The notes under the pieces are model-generated. The model ran no database searches. It saw only the letters and a program-made list of their open reading frames with translations, and had not been told where the DNA came from. The translations under genes were made by a program, and so were the position numbers. 64,000 bases of DNA from Akkermansiaceae bacterium UBA6138 (GTDB lineage Bacteria; Verrucomicrobiota; Verrucomicrobiia; Verrucomicrobiales; DEV007), in the NCBI GenBank assembly GCA_002422425.1, contig DIVG01000006.1:17814-81813 (forward strand). The letters run 5' to 3'. Below are positions 8,761 through 17,957 of this stretch, piece by piece (within the stretch, counting starts at the first letter, position 1; each line of letters begins with the position of its first letter).

Positions 8761-8835
8761 GCGCGGTTAGCTCAGGGGTAGAGCATCACCTTGACACGGT
8801 GGGGGTCACTGGTTCAAATCCAGTATCGCGCACCA
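8761..8835 (+). tRNA. tRNA-Val (anticodon GAC)
   Basis: The 75 bases fold as a complete cloverleaf. The acceptor arm is GCGCGGT paired with ATCGCGC (one G-U), the D arm is GCTC/GAGC, the anticodon loop is TTGACAC giving anticodon GAC, and the T arm is ACTGG-TTCAAAT-CCAGT. The discriminator is A and the 3' CCA is encoded. The next CDS begins 7 bases after the CCA. No integrase or direct repeat of the tRNA 3' end was seen nearby, so there is no sign that it is an occupied integration site. Confidence 0.97.
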
Positions 8836-8841
8836 TCTTCC

Positions 8842-9915
8842 ATGGCCATTCAATACGAGTCCCCTGTCTGCCTTGCGGTCCTGAATCCCAAAGGCAGGGA
8901 TCCCTACCTCGACTATTCCCGCGGCCCCAACTCCTACCAGGGCGGAGTCCATGCGCCAATCAATTTCCACGCCTACGCCGCCGCCACCAACGGCGCGTTC
9001 TTTGATTCGACCGAAGATTTCATTAAGGTCCGCGATCGCTTCGATGCCGTCTTTGTCCTGATCCGGCGGCGCACCTGGATCACCCTGGAAGCGGTGCGAA
9101 AGCTGAAAAAGGCCGGCGTCACCGTCCTTGTGGCGTGGAAGGAGTGCAGCCACAACCAGATCTCCCGCCAGCTCAACTCGGTCAAGGCAGTGCGCGCCTA
9201 CGGCGAGATCCTCGAACTCGCCGACGGGATCGTCTCGCCCACCCTTGCCTGGCCGCCGCGGGTCGGCTCGATCGATCAGAACCGGTTCTGGAAAAAGATG
9301 AAATTCATCCCGACACCCTACCCGGTCGATTTCCCCTCGTGGGATTTTTCAACTCCGGTGAACGAGCGATCCGGGATCCTCATCGGCACGCGCGAGTTCA
9401 AGACCGAGACACGCCATCACATTCAAGCGGTCACCCGGGCGGCCTCGCTCGCGCACGAGTTCAACATCCCCCGCGTCACCGTGATCAATTCGGACAAAAT
9501 CAGAGGACTGCGGATCCTCCGGGAACTTGAGCGCGCCTTCCCGCCCGGCTGCCTCCGGATTCACGAAAAGCCCCTGCCCTACCCGGATTACCTGAAGCTA
9601 CTCTCGTCCCACCGCTTCGTTTACCAAATGGATCACAGCGGAGTGCCGGGCCAGGTCGCCGGGGATTGCCTCCTTACACGAACGATCTGTATCGGCGGCA
9701 GCTCAACCATAGAAAAAATAGCTTTTTCCGACTTCAACGACGACGGCACTACCCCGATGGAAAGCCTCTGCGAACGCGTCGGGCAGATGTTGCACGACGA
9801 CGGTCAATATCTCGCCGCGATCGACAAGTCGCAGAAGATCGCAAGGGAATCGCTGAGCTTCGAGGCCATCGCCCGCCAGCTGGGGACATGGCCCGGGGTC
9901 ACCCGTCTGCCGTGA
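8842..9915 (+). CDS. Uncharacterised protein, possibly glycosyltransferase-like
   Basis: A 357-residue soluble protein that I do not recognise with certainty. It has alternating hydrophobic strands and helices over two halves (LDAVFVLIRRRTWI and SGILIGTREF), a layout like GT-B glycosyltransferases, and a segment QMDHSGVPGQVAGDCL (about 260-275) where such enzymes have a sugar-nucleotide site. The start is taken at ATG 8842; an in-frame TTG lies inside the tRNA and cannot be used without breaking it. The leader between the tRNA CCA and the ATG is only 6 bases, so the mRNA after tRNA processing would be nearly leaderless. The gene is followed by a convergent FKBP gene. Confidence 0.75.
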   Translation: MAIQYESPVCLAVLNPKGRDPYLDYSRGPNSYQGGVHAPINFHAYAAATNGAFFDSTEDFIKVRDRFDAVFVLIRRRTWITLEAVRKLKKAGVTVLVAWKECSHNQISRQLNSVKAVRAYGEILELADGIVSPTLAWPPRVGSIDQNRFWKKMKFIPTPYPVDFPSWDFSTPVNERSGILIGTREFKTETRHHIQAVTRAASLAHEFNIPRVTVINSDKIRGLRILRELERAFPPGCLRIHEKPLPYPDYLKLLSSHRFVYQMDHSGVPGQVAGDCLLTRTICIGGSSTIEKIAFSDFNDDGTTPMESLCERVGQMLHDDGQYLAAIDKSQKIARESLSFEAIARQLGTWPGVTRLP

Positions 9916-10009
9916 GGAGACCACTTGCGGCGATCACTTCTTCGGGGATGCCCGGGCCGACGAAGCGGGGAAACGGGTCGGTAATCTCCCGAATCCGTTT
10001 CTCGCCCCA

Positions 10010-10489
10010 TCAGTAGAGCACCTCGAAAAGCTCGACATCAAACATCAAGGTCTGGTTCGGACCGATTTTCGGCGGAGCACCGCGAGCGCCATAAGCGAGG
10101 TGAGGCGGCACCGTAAACCGATACTTTGCCCCGACCTGCATCAGCGGGATGCCTTCGCGCCAGCCCGGGATGACCTGATTGAGCCCGAAAGTAGCAGGCT
10201 CGCCGCGTTGCACGCTACTGTCAAAAACCGTCCCGTCGGGGAGGTAGCCGTGGTAGTGGACCTTCACGCGGTTGTAGGAGGCGGGACGGGCACCGGTCCC
10301 GGGCCGCAGCACCTCATACTTCAGGCCTGAATAGGTCGTCTGCACTCCCGAAGGAACAGAAGCGCCGGGAGCCGGGGTCGGCGGCGATACGGCGGGGGTG
10401 GCCGCCCCTCTGTCGTTTGTATTGCAGCCGGTCAGAGCTGCGGCGGCAAAGAGACTAAAGGAAAATACGGCGACAGAGTTTGATTTCAT
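10010..10489 (-). CDS. FKBP-type peptidyl-prolyl isomerase lipoprotein
   Basis: A 159-residue lipoprotein with lipobox LTGC (C22), a short Pro-rich linker and one FKBP domain (about 52-159). The domain shows VKVHYHGYLPDGTVFDSS, FGLNQVIPGWREGI and YGARG, the residues lining the proline-binding pocket in this family. It would act in the periplasm, anchored to a membrane, to speed folding of exported proteins. It is a monodomain form without the N-terminal dimerisation helices of FkpA. The lipoprotein signal peptidase gene lspA is the next gene upstream on the same strand, about 120 bases away. Confidence 0.92.
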   Translation of the reverse strand: MKSNSVAVFSFSLFAAAALTGCNTNDRGAATPAVSPPTPAPGASVPSGVQTTYSGLKYEVLRPGTGARPASYNRVKVHYHGYLPDGTVFDSSVQRGEPATFGLNQVIPGWREGIPLMQVGAKYRFTVPPHLAYGARGAPPKIGPNQTLMFDVELFEVLY

Positions 10490-10610
10490 GACAGCGGGGA
10501 AAGTGGCAGAGTCCTGGGCTTTTCGAAAGGAAAAAGGCGGGTTGAAATCGCAAATGTGGCTACAAAGAGAAATTGCGGCCGCAACGAGATGTCATTCCAT
10601 TTGCTCCACG

Positions 10611-11156
10611 CTAGGGGGTCTTGCCCGCTTTTTCGGACTCAACTACCGGCTGCCGAAAAGCCGCGATGATGAGCAAAACCGCCGCGATGCAGATGCAGGA
10701 ATCCGCCACATTGAACGAAGGAAAGTGGCCGCCTGTTGCGGGGAACAGTGCCCCGTAGAAAGGTGGCCGGAAGTCCAGGAAATCCACAACATACCCGCGC
10801 CCCGGGAGGAGCCGGTCGGTCAGGTTACCGAGGATGCCGCTGACAAGAAGAGAGGCGGCAACCTTCGAGAGGATGTCGGGAAAAGCTCCCTTGCGCCAGA
10901 GAATTGTGATCGCCGCCATCGCGATGACCCCGATCGCCCCGAAAAACCAGTTCGCGTGCTCGGCCCCGTTCATGATGCCGAAAGCCATGCCGGTATTGTG
11001 AACGCGCACGAGATTAAAAAATCCGGGGATAACCTCGATGACGCGGTGGGCGACGGGCTCGTTCACCGCGTCGGGAAAATTCGAGACGATGAGCCACTTC
11101 GTCCACTGATCGAGGACGTAGAGAGGCAGAGTCAGGGTAAGGAGGAACTTTCTCAT
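10611..11156 (-). CDS. lspA: Lipoprotein signal peptidase (signal peptidase II)
   Basis: A 181-residue inner-membrane aspartyl protease with four hydrophobic segments that removes signal peptides from prolipoproteins after lipidation. The family motifs are DQWTKW (about 16-21), NTGMAFG (54-60), GNLTDRLLPGRGYVVDF with catalytic D125, and FNVADSCI with catalytic D152. The start ATG at 11156 overlaps the ileS stop in an ATGA, which indicates translational coupling; a longer frame would lie within ileS. The ileS-lspA pairing is common in bacteria. Lipoprotein clients in the window include the FKBP and the amidase. Confidence 0.96.
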   Translation of the reverse strand: MRKFLLTLTLPLYVLDQWTKWLIVSNFPDAVNEPVAHRVIEVIPGFFNLVRVHNTGMAFGIMNGAEHANWFFGAIGVIAMAAITILWRKGAFPDILSKVAASLLVSGILGNLTDRLLPGRGYVVDFLDFRPPFYGALFPATGGHFPSFNVADSCICIAAVLLIIAAFRQPVVESEKAGKTP

Positions 11157-13918
11157 GTGGCGAGAGGGGCGAGGGAGACAACAACATCGTCGCACCGCGA
11201 GCAGAGTCCACTCGCGGCGTTCAGAGTGAGAGAACGCCGGCAGCGCGGGCACTCCTCGTGCGTCGTCACCGCGACAGTGGCGCGGGCGGGACCATCAGTA
11301 TCCTCGACCGAAACGCCCGAGACCATGAGGAACTCCAGCGCTTCTTCGGGAGCCTCGCTCAGGACCGCCCGGGCGGCATCGTCGACGGGGAGATGGAAGA
11401 CGACCGCGGCACGCTCGCGCTTTTTGAACTCGTCGGCTTTGACCGCCGCATCGATCGCGACCTGGGCGAGATCGCGGAGGCGGGAAAGGTGCCCGATTTT
11501 CACCGTAGCCTCATCCGAGGCAAAGGCGGGATCGGCCTCGGGGAACAGCTCGAGGTGGACCGAGGTCTCGTGCCCGGCATACTCCCAGGCCTCGTCGGCG
11601 GTGTAGGCGAGAACGGGCGCGATGAGCTTCACAAGCCCTTCGAAGACCTGATGAATCGCCGTCTGCGAGGCCCTCCGGCGCGGGGATGCCACCGCATCGC
11701 AGTACATGCGATCCTTCGTGATATCGACGTAGAGCGCACTGAGGTCGACCGCGCAGAACTGGTTGAGCGTGTTGAAGACCTTGCGGAATTCGAAGGCGGC
11801 ATAGGCCTCGCGGCACTCGGTCACGACCTGGTGAAAACGCTCGAGGATCCAGCGATCGAGCAAGGTCATCGCCTCGGATCCAACACCATCCTGCGCGATG
11901 TCGAAGTCATTCAGGTTCGCGAGGAGAATGCGCATGGTGTTGCGGAAGCGGCGATACGGCTCCGCGGTCTGCTTGAAGAGATCTTCGCCAAAGGGCACCT
12001 CGTTCTGCCAGTCAACACTGCTGACCCAGAGGCGGAGGATGTCCGCGCCGTATTTGTCGTAGAAATAGGCGGCATCGACCGGCTTGCCCGACTTCTTCGC
12101 CTCGGACTTGGAGATCTTTTTCTTATCCTGATCGACGACAAAGCCATGCGTCATGACCGCCTTGTAGGGTGCCTTGTCCCGCACTGCGACGCTGAGCATG
12201 AGGGAGCTCTGGAACCAGCCGCGATGCTGGTCGGTTGCTTCGAGATACAGGTCGGCCGGACAGCTCAGTTCGGGATGGCGATCCATCACCGCGACATGGC
12301 TCGAGCCCGAGTCGATCCAGACGTCGAGTGTGTCGGTGCAACGCTTCGTCCCGGTGGGGAGACCGAGAGCCTCGGCCCACCAGGCGTCGTCTTTTTCAAA
12401 CCAGAGATTCGTCCCACCCGACTCGGTCAGGTCGGCCACCTTGCGGGCAAGGGCCGCGTCGATCATCGGCTCGGCCGTCTCGGCGTCGTAGAAAACGGGA
12501 AGCGGCACGCCCCAGGTGCGCTGACGCGAGATACACCAGTCAGGCCGCGACTCGACCGTTCCGAAAATGCGGTTGCGGCCCCAGTGCGGGAGCCAGCGGA
12601 CCGAGTCGATCTCCTTCAGCGCGGTCTCGCGCAGGGCGTCGATGCGAATGAAAAACTGCGCTACCGAGCGAAAAATGATGGGGGTCTTCGACCTCCAGCA
12701 ATGCGGGTAGCTGTGGAGGTAGTTCTCCTTGCCAATGAGCGCACCCCTGCCCGCAAGCAGCTTGATGATGGGCACGTTCGACTCGTGGACATGCTGTCCC
12801 ACAAGAAAATCGACGCCGACCTCGTCGGTGAATTTCCCGAGATCATCGACCGGGGAAAGAAGACCGAGGCCGTTCTGCTGTCCGGCCAAGTAATCCTCGG
12901 AACCGTGTCCGGGAGCGATGTGAACCGCGCCGGTGCCGGTCTCGGTCGTGACGAAGTCCGCAAGGATCAGGCGCGAAGTCCGATCGAGAAAAGGATGCTG
13001 TGCCTCGGCGCCCTCGAGCTCAGCCCCTTTGAACTCGATCATTTCTCCCGCAGGGAGAAAGCCCGTCTTCTGGCCGAAGGTCTCGACGAGGTCTTTCACC
13101 ACGACGAGGTTCTCCGTCACGCCCTTTTCCGCGTGGGTGAAATCGCCCCGCACGTAGGTGAAGAGCGGATGCACCGCGATCCCGAGGTTCGCCGGGAGTG
13201 TCCACGGCGTCGTCGTCCAGATCACCATCGAGGTTTTGCCGGCGAGACCGCCGGTGACGAGGGGAAATTTCACGAAGATCGCTGGATCTTTCACATCCAT
13301 GTACTCGACTTCGGCCTCGGCCAGAGCGGTCTGGGCGCCGTAGCTCCACTGCACCGGTTTCTGGCTCTGGTAGACGAGTCCTTTTTCCACCAGCGTCGCG
13401 AAGACCCGGATGATGTCGGACTCATATTCGGGCGAGAGCGTGAGGTAGGGATTTTCCCAGTCTCCGAGGACACCGAGACGGCGGAAGGAATTCCGCTGGA
13501 TGTCGATGTAGTCGCGGGCAAAGGCCTCGGAACGGCGGCGGATCTCCGGGGCATCGAGACCGCGGGTTTCTTTGACGACCTTGAACTCGATCGGGAGACC
13601 GTGGCAGTCCCAGCCCGGGATGTAAGGGCATTCGTAGCCCGCCATCGTCTTGCTTTTCAGGACGAGATCCTTCAGCACCTTGTTCAGAGCCGTGCCCATG
13701 TGGACATCGCCGTTGGCGAAGGGAGGCCCGTCGTGGAGGATGTAGCGGGGCGCTCCCTCACTCTTCCGCTTTTTGATGATCTCAAAATAAAGCGAATCAC
13801 GCTCCCATTTTTCGAGACGGGCAGGCTCCCGCGTCACGAGATCGCCCCGCATGGGGAACTCGGTGTCGGGAAGATTAAGGGTCGCTTTGTAGCTGGTGGA
13901 GCCGTCAGGGTCGCTCAT
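11153..13918 (-). CDS. ileS: Isoleucyl-tRNA synthetase
   Basis: A 921-residue class I synthetase that charges tRNA-Ile, including the editing domain. The HIGH box appears as HMGT (73-76) and the KMSKS loop as KISKS (about 601). The C-terminal zinc ribbon CPRCRRSL...CSRC is present, which marks the bacterial (type 1) form. The length matches the bacterial family of about 920-940 residues. There is no T-box-like leader in the 170 bases before it, as expected outside Firmicutes. It overlaps lspA by 4 bases. Confidence 0.97.
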   Translation of the reverse strand: MSDPDGSTSYKATLNLPDTEFPMRGDLVTREPARLEKWERDSLYFEIIKKRKSEGAPRYILHDGPPFANGDVHMGTALNKVLKDLVLKSKTMAGYECPYIPGWDCHGLPIEFKVVKETRGLDAPEIRRRSEAFARDYIDIQRNSFRRLGVLGDWENPYLTLSPEYESDIIRVFATLVEKGLVYQSQKPVQWSYGAQTALAEAEVEYMDVKDPAIFVKFPLVTGGLAGKTSMVIWTTTPWTLPANLGIAVHPLFTYVRGDFTHAEKGVTENLVVVKDLVETFGQKTGFLPAGEMIEFKGAELEGAEAQHPFLDRTSRLILADFVTTETGTGAVHIAPGHGSEDYLAGQQNGLGLLSPVDDLGKFTDEVGVDFLVGQHVHESNVPIIKLLAGRGALIGKENYLHSYPHCWRSKTPIIFRSVAQFFIRIDALRETALKEIDSVRWLPHWGRNRIFGTVESRPDWCISRQRTWGVPLPVFYDAETAEPMIDAALARKVADLTESGGTNLWFEKDDAWWAEALGLPTGTKRCTDTLDVWIDSGSSHVAVMDRHPELSCPADLYLEATDQHRGWFQSSLMLSVAVRDKAPYKAVMTHGFVVDQDKKKISKSEAKKSGKPVDAAYFYDKYGADILRLWVSSVDWQNEVPFGEDLFKQTAEPYRRFRNTMRILLANLNDFDIAQDGVGSEAMTLLDRWILERFHQVVTECREAYAAFEFRKVFNTLNQFCAVDLSALYVDITKDRMYCDAVASPRRRASQTAIHQVFEGLVKLIAPVLAYTADEAWEYAGHETSVHLELFPEADPAFASDEATVKIGHLSRLRDLAQVAIDAAVKADEFKKRERAAVVFHLPVDDAARAVLSEAPEEALEFLMVSGVSVEDTDGPARATVAVTTHEECPRCRRSLTLNAASGLCSRCDDVVVSLAPLAT

Positions 13919-14087
13919 AAGTCTGGCAGAAATCGAAAGGCGGCAAGCGTAGCACCCGCACCGATACGGGTCAAAGGCGAAGCGCGGCCACCGAGAATAC
14001 GCCGAGCCTTACCTTGACGCCATCCCGCCAAAGGCTAGAATCGCTGCTCGGAGCCGCCCCGAACCCCACTATTTATCATCTCTGTCC

Positions 14088-15782
14088 ATGAGCGAATACC
14101 AGCCCAATCTGAAAGAAGCCGCCGAACTCGCCGAGATCAATCGCCTCACCTTCGCGAAGCGCCTCGGATACTACGCCAAAAAATCCGGACCGGGCTGGCT
14201 CCAGGCCGCGATCACCCTCGGGGGCGGTTCGCTCGCCAGCGCCCTCTTCCTCGGCGTCATTCTCAACTACCACCTCATGTGGCTGCAACCCCTCGCCATG
14301 ATCCTCGGGGTCGTGATGCTTTGCGCCATTTCCTATGTCACCCTCTCGAGCCAGCGCCGTCCCTTCGAGTCGGTCAAAACCTTCGTCAGTCCGGTCCTTG
14401 CCTGGGGCTGGCTGATCGGAGCGATGCTCGCGAACATGGTCTGGTGCCTGCCGCAGTTCGCCCTCGGCACCGGCGCCGTGCAGCAGAACCTCATCCCCTC
14501 CCTAGAGGGTTCCGCCGGGGCGACCTGGGGTGTCGGCGCCGTGCTCTTTCTCTGCTCGGCACTCGCCGTGCGCGCTTACGATTCCGGTGGCAATGGCGTC
14601 AAAGTCTTTGAGCGCATCCTCCAGACCATGGTCGGAGTCGTCGTCGTCTCGTTCTTCCTCGTCGTCGGACGTCTCACCGCCTCGGGGGCTCTCGACTGGG
14701 GCCTCATCCTCACGGGCTTCGTTCCCAATCTCAATCTCCTGAAGGATCCGTCTCCCGTAATCGGCGCAGCGATTGCCCTGACAGGCGACAATGCCGCCAC
14801 CTGGACTTCGCTCATCGCCGGCGACCAGCGCGATATCATCATCGCCGCCTTCGGCACCGCAGTGGGCATTAACATGACCTTCCTCCTGCCCTACTCCATG
14901 CTCCGCAAGGGCTGGACACCGGAACACCGCGGCCTCGCCATGACCGATCTCGGGATCGGTCTCTTCGTCCCGTTCTTCCTCGCCACCAGCTGCATCGTCA
15001 TTGCCGCCGCAAGCCAGTTCCACGGGAAAACCGACGACATCATCGCCGCCGACGGCACCGTCATCGCCGCCAAGGCAGGGAGCTTCGCCGGAGTCGCCGA
15101 CCGTTTCGTGAAGGTGCGTTTCGCCGATGAGATCGCCGCCCTGCCCGAGACCGATCGCGCTGCAAGGGTCACCGAACTGCGTGATGCCCTCCCCGTCCCC
15201 GACCGCAAGGTAGCCGCCATGCTGGTCTCGCGAAAAGATTCGGACCTCGCCAAATCTCTCTCCGCCCTCGCCGGCGAAGGCGTCGGGCGCGTTGTCTTCG
15301 GCGTCGGCGTACTCGGGATGGCGCTCTCCACCATCATTATCCTCATGCTGATCAACGGATTCTGTCTCTGCGAAGCCCTCGGTCGCCCCGGCGACCGCAA
15401 GCTCCACTTCCTCGGCAGTCTCATCCCCGGCATCATCGGACTTTGTTTCCCCCTCATCTGGAATGACCAGTCGCGCGCCAAGCTGGCAGTGCCAACCTCC
15501 GTCATCGGTGCTTCGCTGCTGCCCATCGCCTACTTCACCTTCCTCCTTCTCATGAACTCACCCAAGCTCCTCGGCGATGCCATGCCGCGGGGCGGAAAAC
15601 GCATCGCTCTCAATGCTCTGATGATCTTCGCCACCGGCGTCGCGACCTTCGGCTCGATCTGGGCGCTGCGCGGCAAGGAAGTCGACGGCATCCCCGTGGG
15701 CACCTTCGGGCTCGTTGTCCTCGTCGTCCTTTTCCTCCTCGGTCTCTTCGGATTCCTCTCGAAAAACCGCAAGTCTGTTTGA
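14088..15782 (+). CDS. NRAMP-like transporter with altered metal-site motifs
   Basis: A 564-residue polytopic membrane protein with about 11 hydrophobic segments and a LeuT/NRAMP-like pattern; it resembles proteins annotated in Planctomycetes and Verrucomicrobia as divalent metal transporters. The first helix has GPGWLQAAITLGGGS (34-48), where true NRAMPs have DPGN, and the sixth has LPYSMLRKG (about 267-275), where they have MPH. A hydrophilic insertion of about 85 residues (roughly 310-395) interrupts the second half. The missing motifs make transport of manganese or iron doubtful; the substrate is unknown. It precedes an oxidoreductase and an epimerase with short gaps, possibly one transcript. 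Confidence 0.75.
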   Translation: MSEYQPNLKEAAELAEINRLTFAKRLGYYAKKSGPGWLQAAITLGGGSLASALFLGVILNYHLMWLQPLAMILGVVMLCAISYVTLSSQRRPFESVKTFVSPVLAWGWLIGAMLANMVWCLPQFALGTGAVQQNLIPSLEGSAGATWGVGAVLFLCSALAVRAYDSGGNGVKVFERILQTMVGVVVVSFFLVVGRLTASGALDWGLILTGFVPNLNLLKDPSPVIGAAIALTGDNAATWTSLIAGDQRDIIIAAFGTAVGINMTFLLPYSMLRKGWTPEHRGLAMTDLGIGLFVPFFLATSCIVIAAASQFHGKTDDIIAADGTVIAAKAGSFAGVADRFVKVRFADEIAALPETDRAARVTELRDALPVPDRKVAAMLVSRKDSDLAKSLSALAGEGVGRVVFGVGVLGMALSTIIILMLINGFCLCEALGRPGDRKLHFLGSLIPGIIGLCFPLIWNDQSRAKLAVPTSVIGASLLPIAYFTFLLLMNSPKLLGDAMPRGGKRIALNALMIFATGVATFGSIWALRGKEVDGIPVGTFGLVVLVVLFLLGLFGFLSKNRKSV

Positions 15783-15805
15783 TCCCCCTCCTCCCCAGCA
15801 CCCTC

Positions 15806-16852
15806 ATGAAATTCGGAATCATCGGAGCCGGCATGATCGCCAACTTTCACGCCAAGGCCATCCTCGCGATGGAGGGCGGTGAGCTGCATTCGTTTTACGG
15901 GCGGAGACAGGAGGCCGTCGATGAGCTCGTCGCGGAGAATGGGGGCATCGGCTACACCGATCTTGACGCCTTCCTCAACGATCCCGAGCTCGACATCGTC
16001 ACCATCGCCACCCCCAGCGGAGCCCACCTCGAGCCCGCCATCGCCGCCGCCGCCGCCGGCAAACACGTCATCTGCGAAAAGCCCCTCGAGGTCACACCCG
16101 AGCGCATCGACATGATGATCAACGCCTGCGAGCAGGCCGGAGTGACTCTCTCGGGCATCTTCAACCGCCGCTTCCACCCTGCCATGGACGCCTTTAAAAA
16201 TGCCGTCGAAGAGGGTCGCTTCGGTCGCCTCACCCTGTGTGATGCCTACGTGAAATGGTACCGAAGCCAGGCCTATTACGACTCGGGCGCGTGGCGCGGG
16301 ACCTGGGCTCTCGACGGGGGCGGCGCCCTCATGAACCAGTCCATTCACCTCATCGACCAGCTCATCTACCTCGCCGGCGACGTCGCCTCGGTCTCCGCCT
16401 CGACCGCCTGCCTCGCCCACGAGGGCATCGAGGTCGAAGACACCGCCGTGGCCATCCTCGAATTTAAAAACGGCGCCCGCGGCGTCATTCAGGGCTCGAC
16501 CGCCTGCTGGTCATCGACCGGACACCCCGCCGAGGTCCACCTCTGCGGCGACCAGGGCTCCGCCTTCCTCGCCGATGAAAAATTCCGCGTCTGGGACTTC
16601 GCCGAGGCCTCGCCCGACGACGACATCGTCCGAGCCGAACTGATGCAGGGCAGCGCCGCCAAAGGACTCGGGGCGAACGACCCCAAGGCGATCAACTTCG
16701 AAGGGCACAGGCGAAACTTCGAAGACGTCGTCAAGTCAATCAAAGAAGGCCGCGCTCCCCGCGTCGATGGCGTCGAGGCCCGCCGCGCCGTCGCCCTCAT
16801 CTGCGCCATCTACGAGAGCGCCCGAAACGACGGAGCCAAAGTCTACCTCTGA
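15806..16852 (+). CDS. Gfo/Idh/MocA-family oxidoreductase
   Basis: A 348-residue NAD(P)-dependent oxidoreductase. The N-terminal Rossmann fold begins GIIGAGMIANFHA (4-16) and has the EKP motif (91-93), whose Lys is the catalytic residue shared by the family. The C-terminal alpha/beta domain (about 125-348) carries GGALMNQSIHLIDQL, with the His often involved in catalysis. Substrates in this family are usually sugars, inositols or their derivatives. The ATG at 15806 is used because the fold begins at residue 3; it lies 23 bases after the transporter stop. The neighbouring epimerase is consistent with carbohydrate metabolism. Confidence 0.93.
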   Translation: MKFGIIGAGMIANFHAKAILAMEGGELHSFYGRRQEAVDELVAENGGIGYTDLDAFLNDPELDIVTIATPSGAHLEPAIAAAAAGKHVICEKPLEVTPERIDMMINACEQAGVTLSGIFNRRFHPAMDAFKNAVEEGRFGRLTLCDAYVKWYRSQAYYDSGAWRGTWALDGGGALMNQSIHLIDQLIYLAGDVASVSASTACLAHEGIEVEDTAVAILEFKNGARGVIQGSTACWSSTGHPAEVHLCGDQGSAFLADEKFRVWDFAEASPDDDIVRAELMQGSAAKGLGANDPKAINFEGHRRNFEDVVKSIKEGRAPRVDGVEARRAVALICAIYESARNDGAKVYL

Positions 16853-16929
16853 TCACGGGTTCTGCCATACCTCCCGCCTCCCCCTGCCCGTGATGGTAAC
16901 AAGGGAGCCCTCCGGCAACTCCTCCTCTC

Positions 16930-17919
16930 ATGAATACCGTCCTCGTCACCGGCACTGCCGGCTTTATCGCCCATCGGGTCACCCGGCTCCTCCTCGAGCA
17001 GGGCGTTGAGGTCGTCGGGATAGACAATCTCAACGACGCCTACGATCTCCGCCTCAAACAACACCGCCTCGCCGACCTTGCGGGACGCGAAGGATTCACT
17101 TTCTACGAGGGTGACATTGAGAACCTTTATGACCTCAAGCCCGTTTTCGACGGACGACAGTTCGACGTCATCTTCAATCTCGCGGCCCGTGCCGGAGTGC
17201 GCTACAGCATCGAGAATCCGCACGTCTACATGCAATCCAACGCTCAGGGAGCGCTGAACCTGCTCGAAATGATGCGACCGGGCGATTGCAGAAAATTCAT
17301 TCTCGCCTCGACCTCCTCACTCTACGCCGGTCAACCCATGCCGTTCCGGGAGGATCTGCCCGTCGATCGCCCCCTCTCTCCCTATGCCGCCTCAAAAAAA
17401 GCGGCCGAGGTCCTCACCTACACCTACCATCACCTCTACGGGATCGACGTCTCTATCCTCCGTTACTTCACGGTCTACGGACCGGCCGGACGCCCCGACA
17501 TGGCTCCCTTCCGCTTCATCAAGTGGATCCACGAGGGCACTCCTATCACCGTCTTCGGCGACGGTTCCCAGACCCGTGACTTCACCTACGTCGATGACAT
17601 CGCCTGCGGCACCATCCTCGCCGCCCGTGCGATGGGTAATCACGGCGTGCCGGAACACGAGATCATTAATCTCGGCGGAGGCAAGACGCCCATTTCCCTG
17701 CTCGAATTCATCGGCAAGATCGAAGACCGTCTTGGGAAAAAAGCCGAGATCGTTTGGCAACCCATGAGCGCGTCGGAGATGCAGGACACTTCCGCTGATA
17801 TCTCCAAGGCCGCCCGCCTCCTCGGTTGGCAGCCGGAAACCGATCTCGACGCCGGCCTCGATGCGACCGTAGAATGGTATCTCGATAATGTTAAGTGGGC
17901 AGGTGAAGTGCGTTTGTGA
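16930..17919 (+). CDS. NAD-dependent sugar-nucleotide epimerase (UDP-glucuronate 4-epimerase-like)
   Basis: A 329-residue extended short-chain dehydrogenase. The NAD motif is GTAGFIA (8-14), with Ala where Gly is usual at the end. The active site has Ser129/130 in STSSLY and Y152-x-x-x-K156 in YAASK. The ending YGPAGRPDMAPF and the GSQTRDFTYVDD block are typical of UDP-glucuronate 4-epimerases and related UDP-sugar epimerases. It would supply activated sugars for envelope polysaccharide. It follows the Gfo/Idh/MocA gene by 77 bases and is convergent with the DUF1501 gene. Confidence 0.9.
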   Translation: MNTVLVTGTAGFIAHRVTRLLLEQGVEVVGIDNLNDAYDLRLKQHRLADLAGREGFTFYEGDIENLYDLKPVFDGRQFDVIFNLAARAGVRYSIENPHVYMQSNAQGALNLLEMMRPGDCRKFILASTSSLYAGQPMPFREDLPVDRPLSPYAASKKAAEVLTYTYHHLYGIDVSILRYFTVYGPAGRPDMAPFRFIKWIHEGTPITVFGDGSQTRDFTYVDDIACGTILAARAMGNHGVPEHEIINLGGGKTPISLLEFIGKIEDRLGKKAEIVWQPMSASEMQDTSADISKAARLLGWQPETDLDAGLDATVEWYLDNVKWAGEVRL

Positions 17920-17957
17920 GGATTGCAGTGCCGGTTTTACAGCGAGACAGAGATTCT

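Noticed and set aside
8761..8835. tRNA-Val as an integration site
   Set aside because: No integrase, no direct repeat of the tRNA 3' end, and normal genes on both sides.
8791..8841. Longer start (TTG at 8791) for the CDS after tRNA-Val
   Set aside because: It lies inside the tRNA, which must stay intact.
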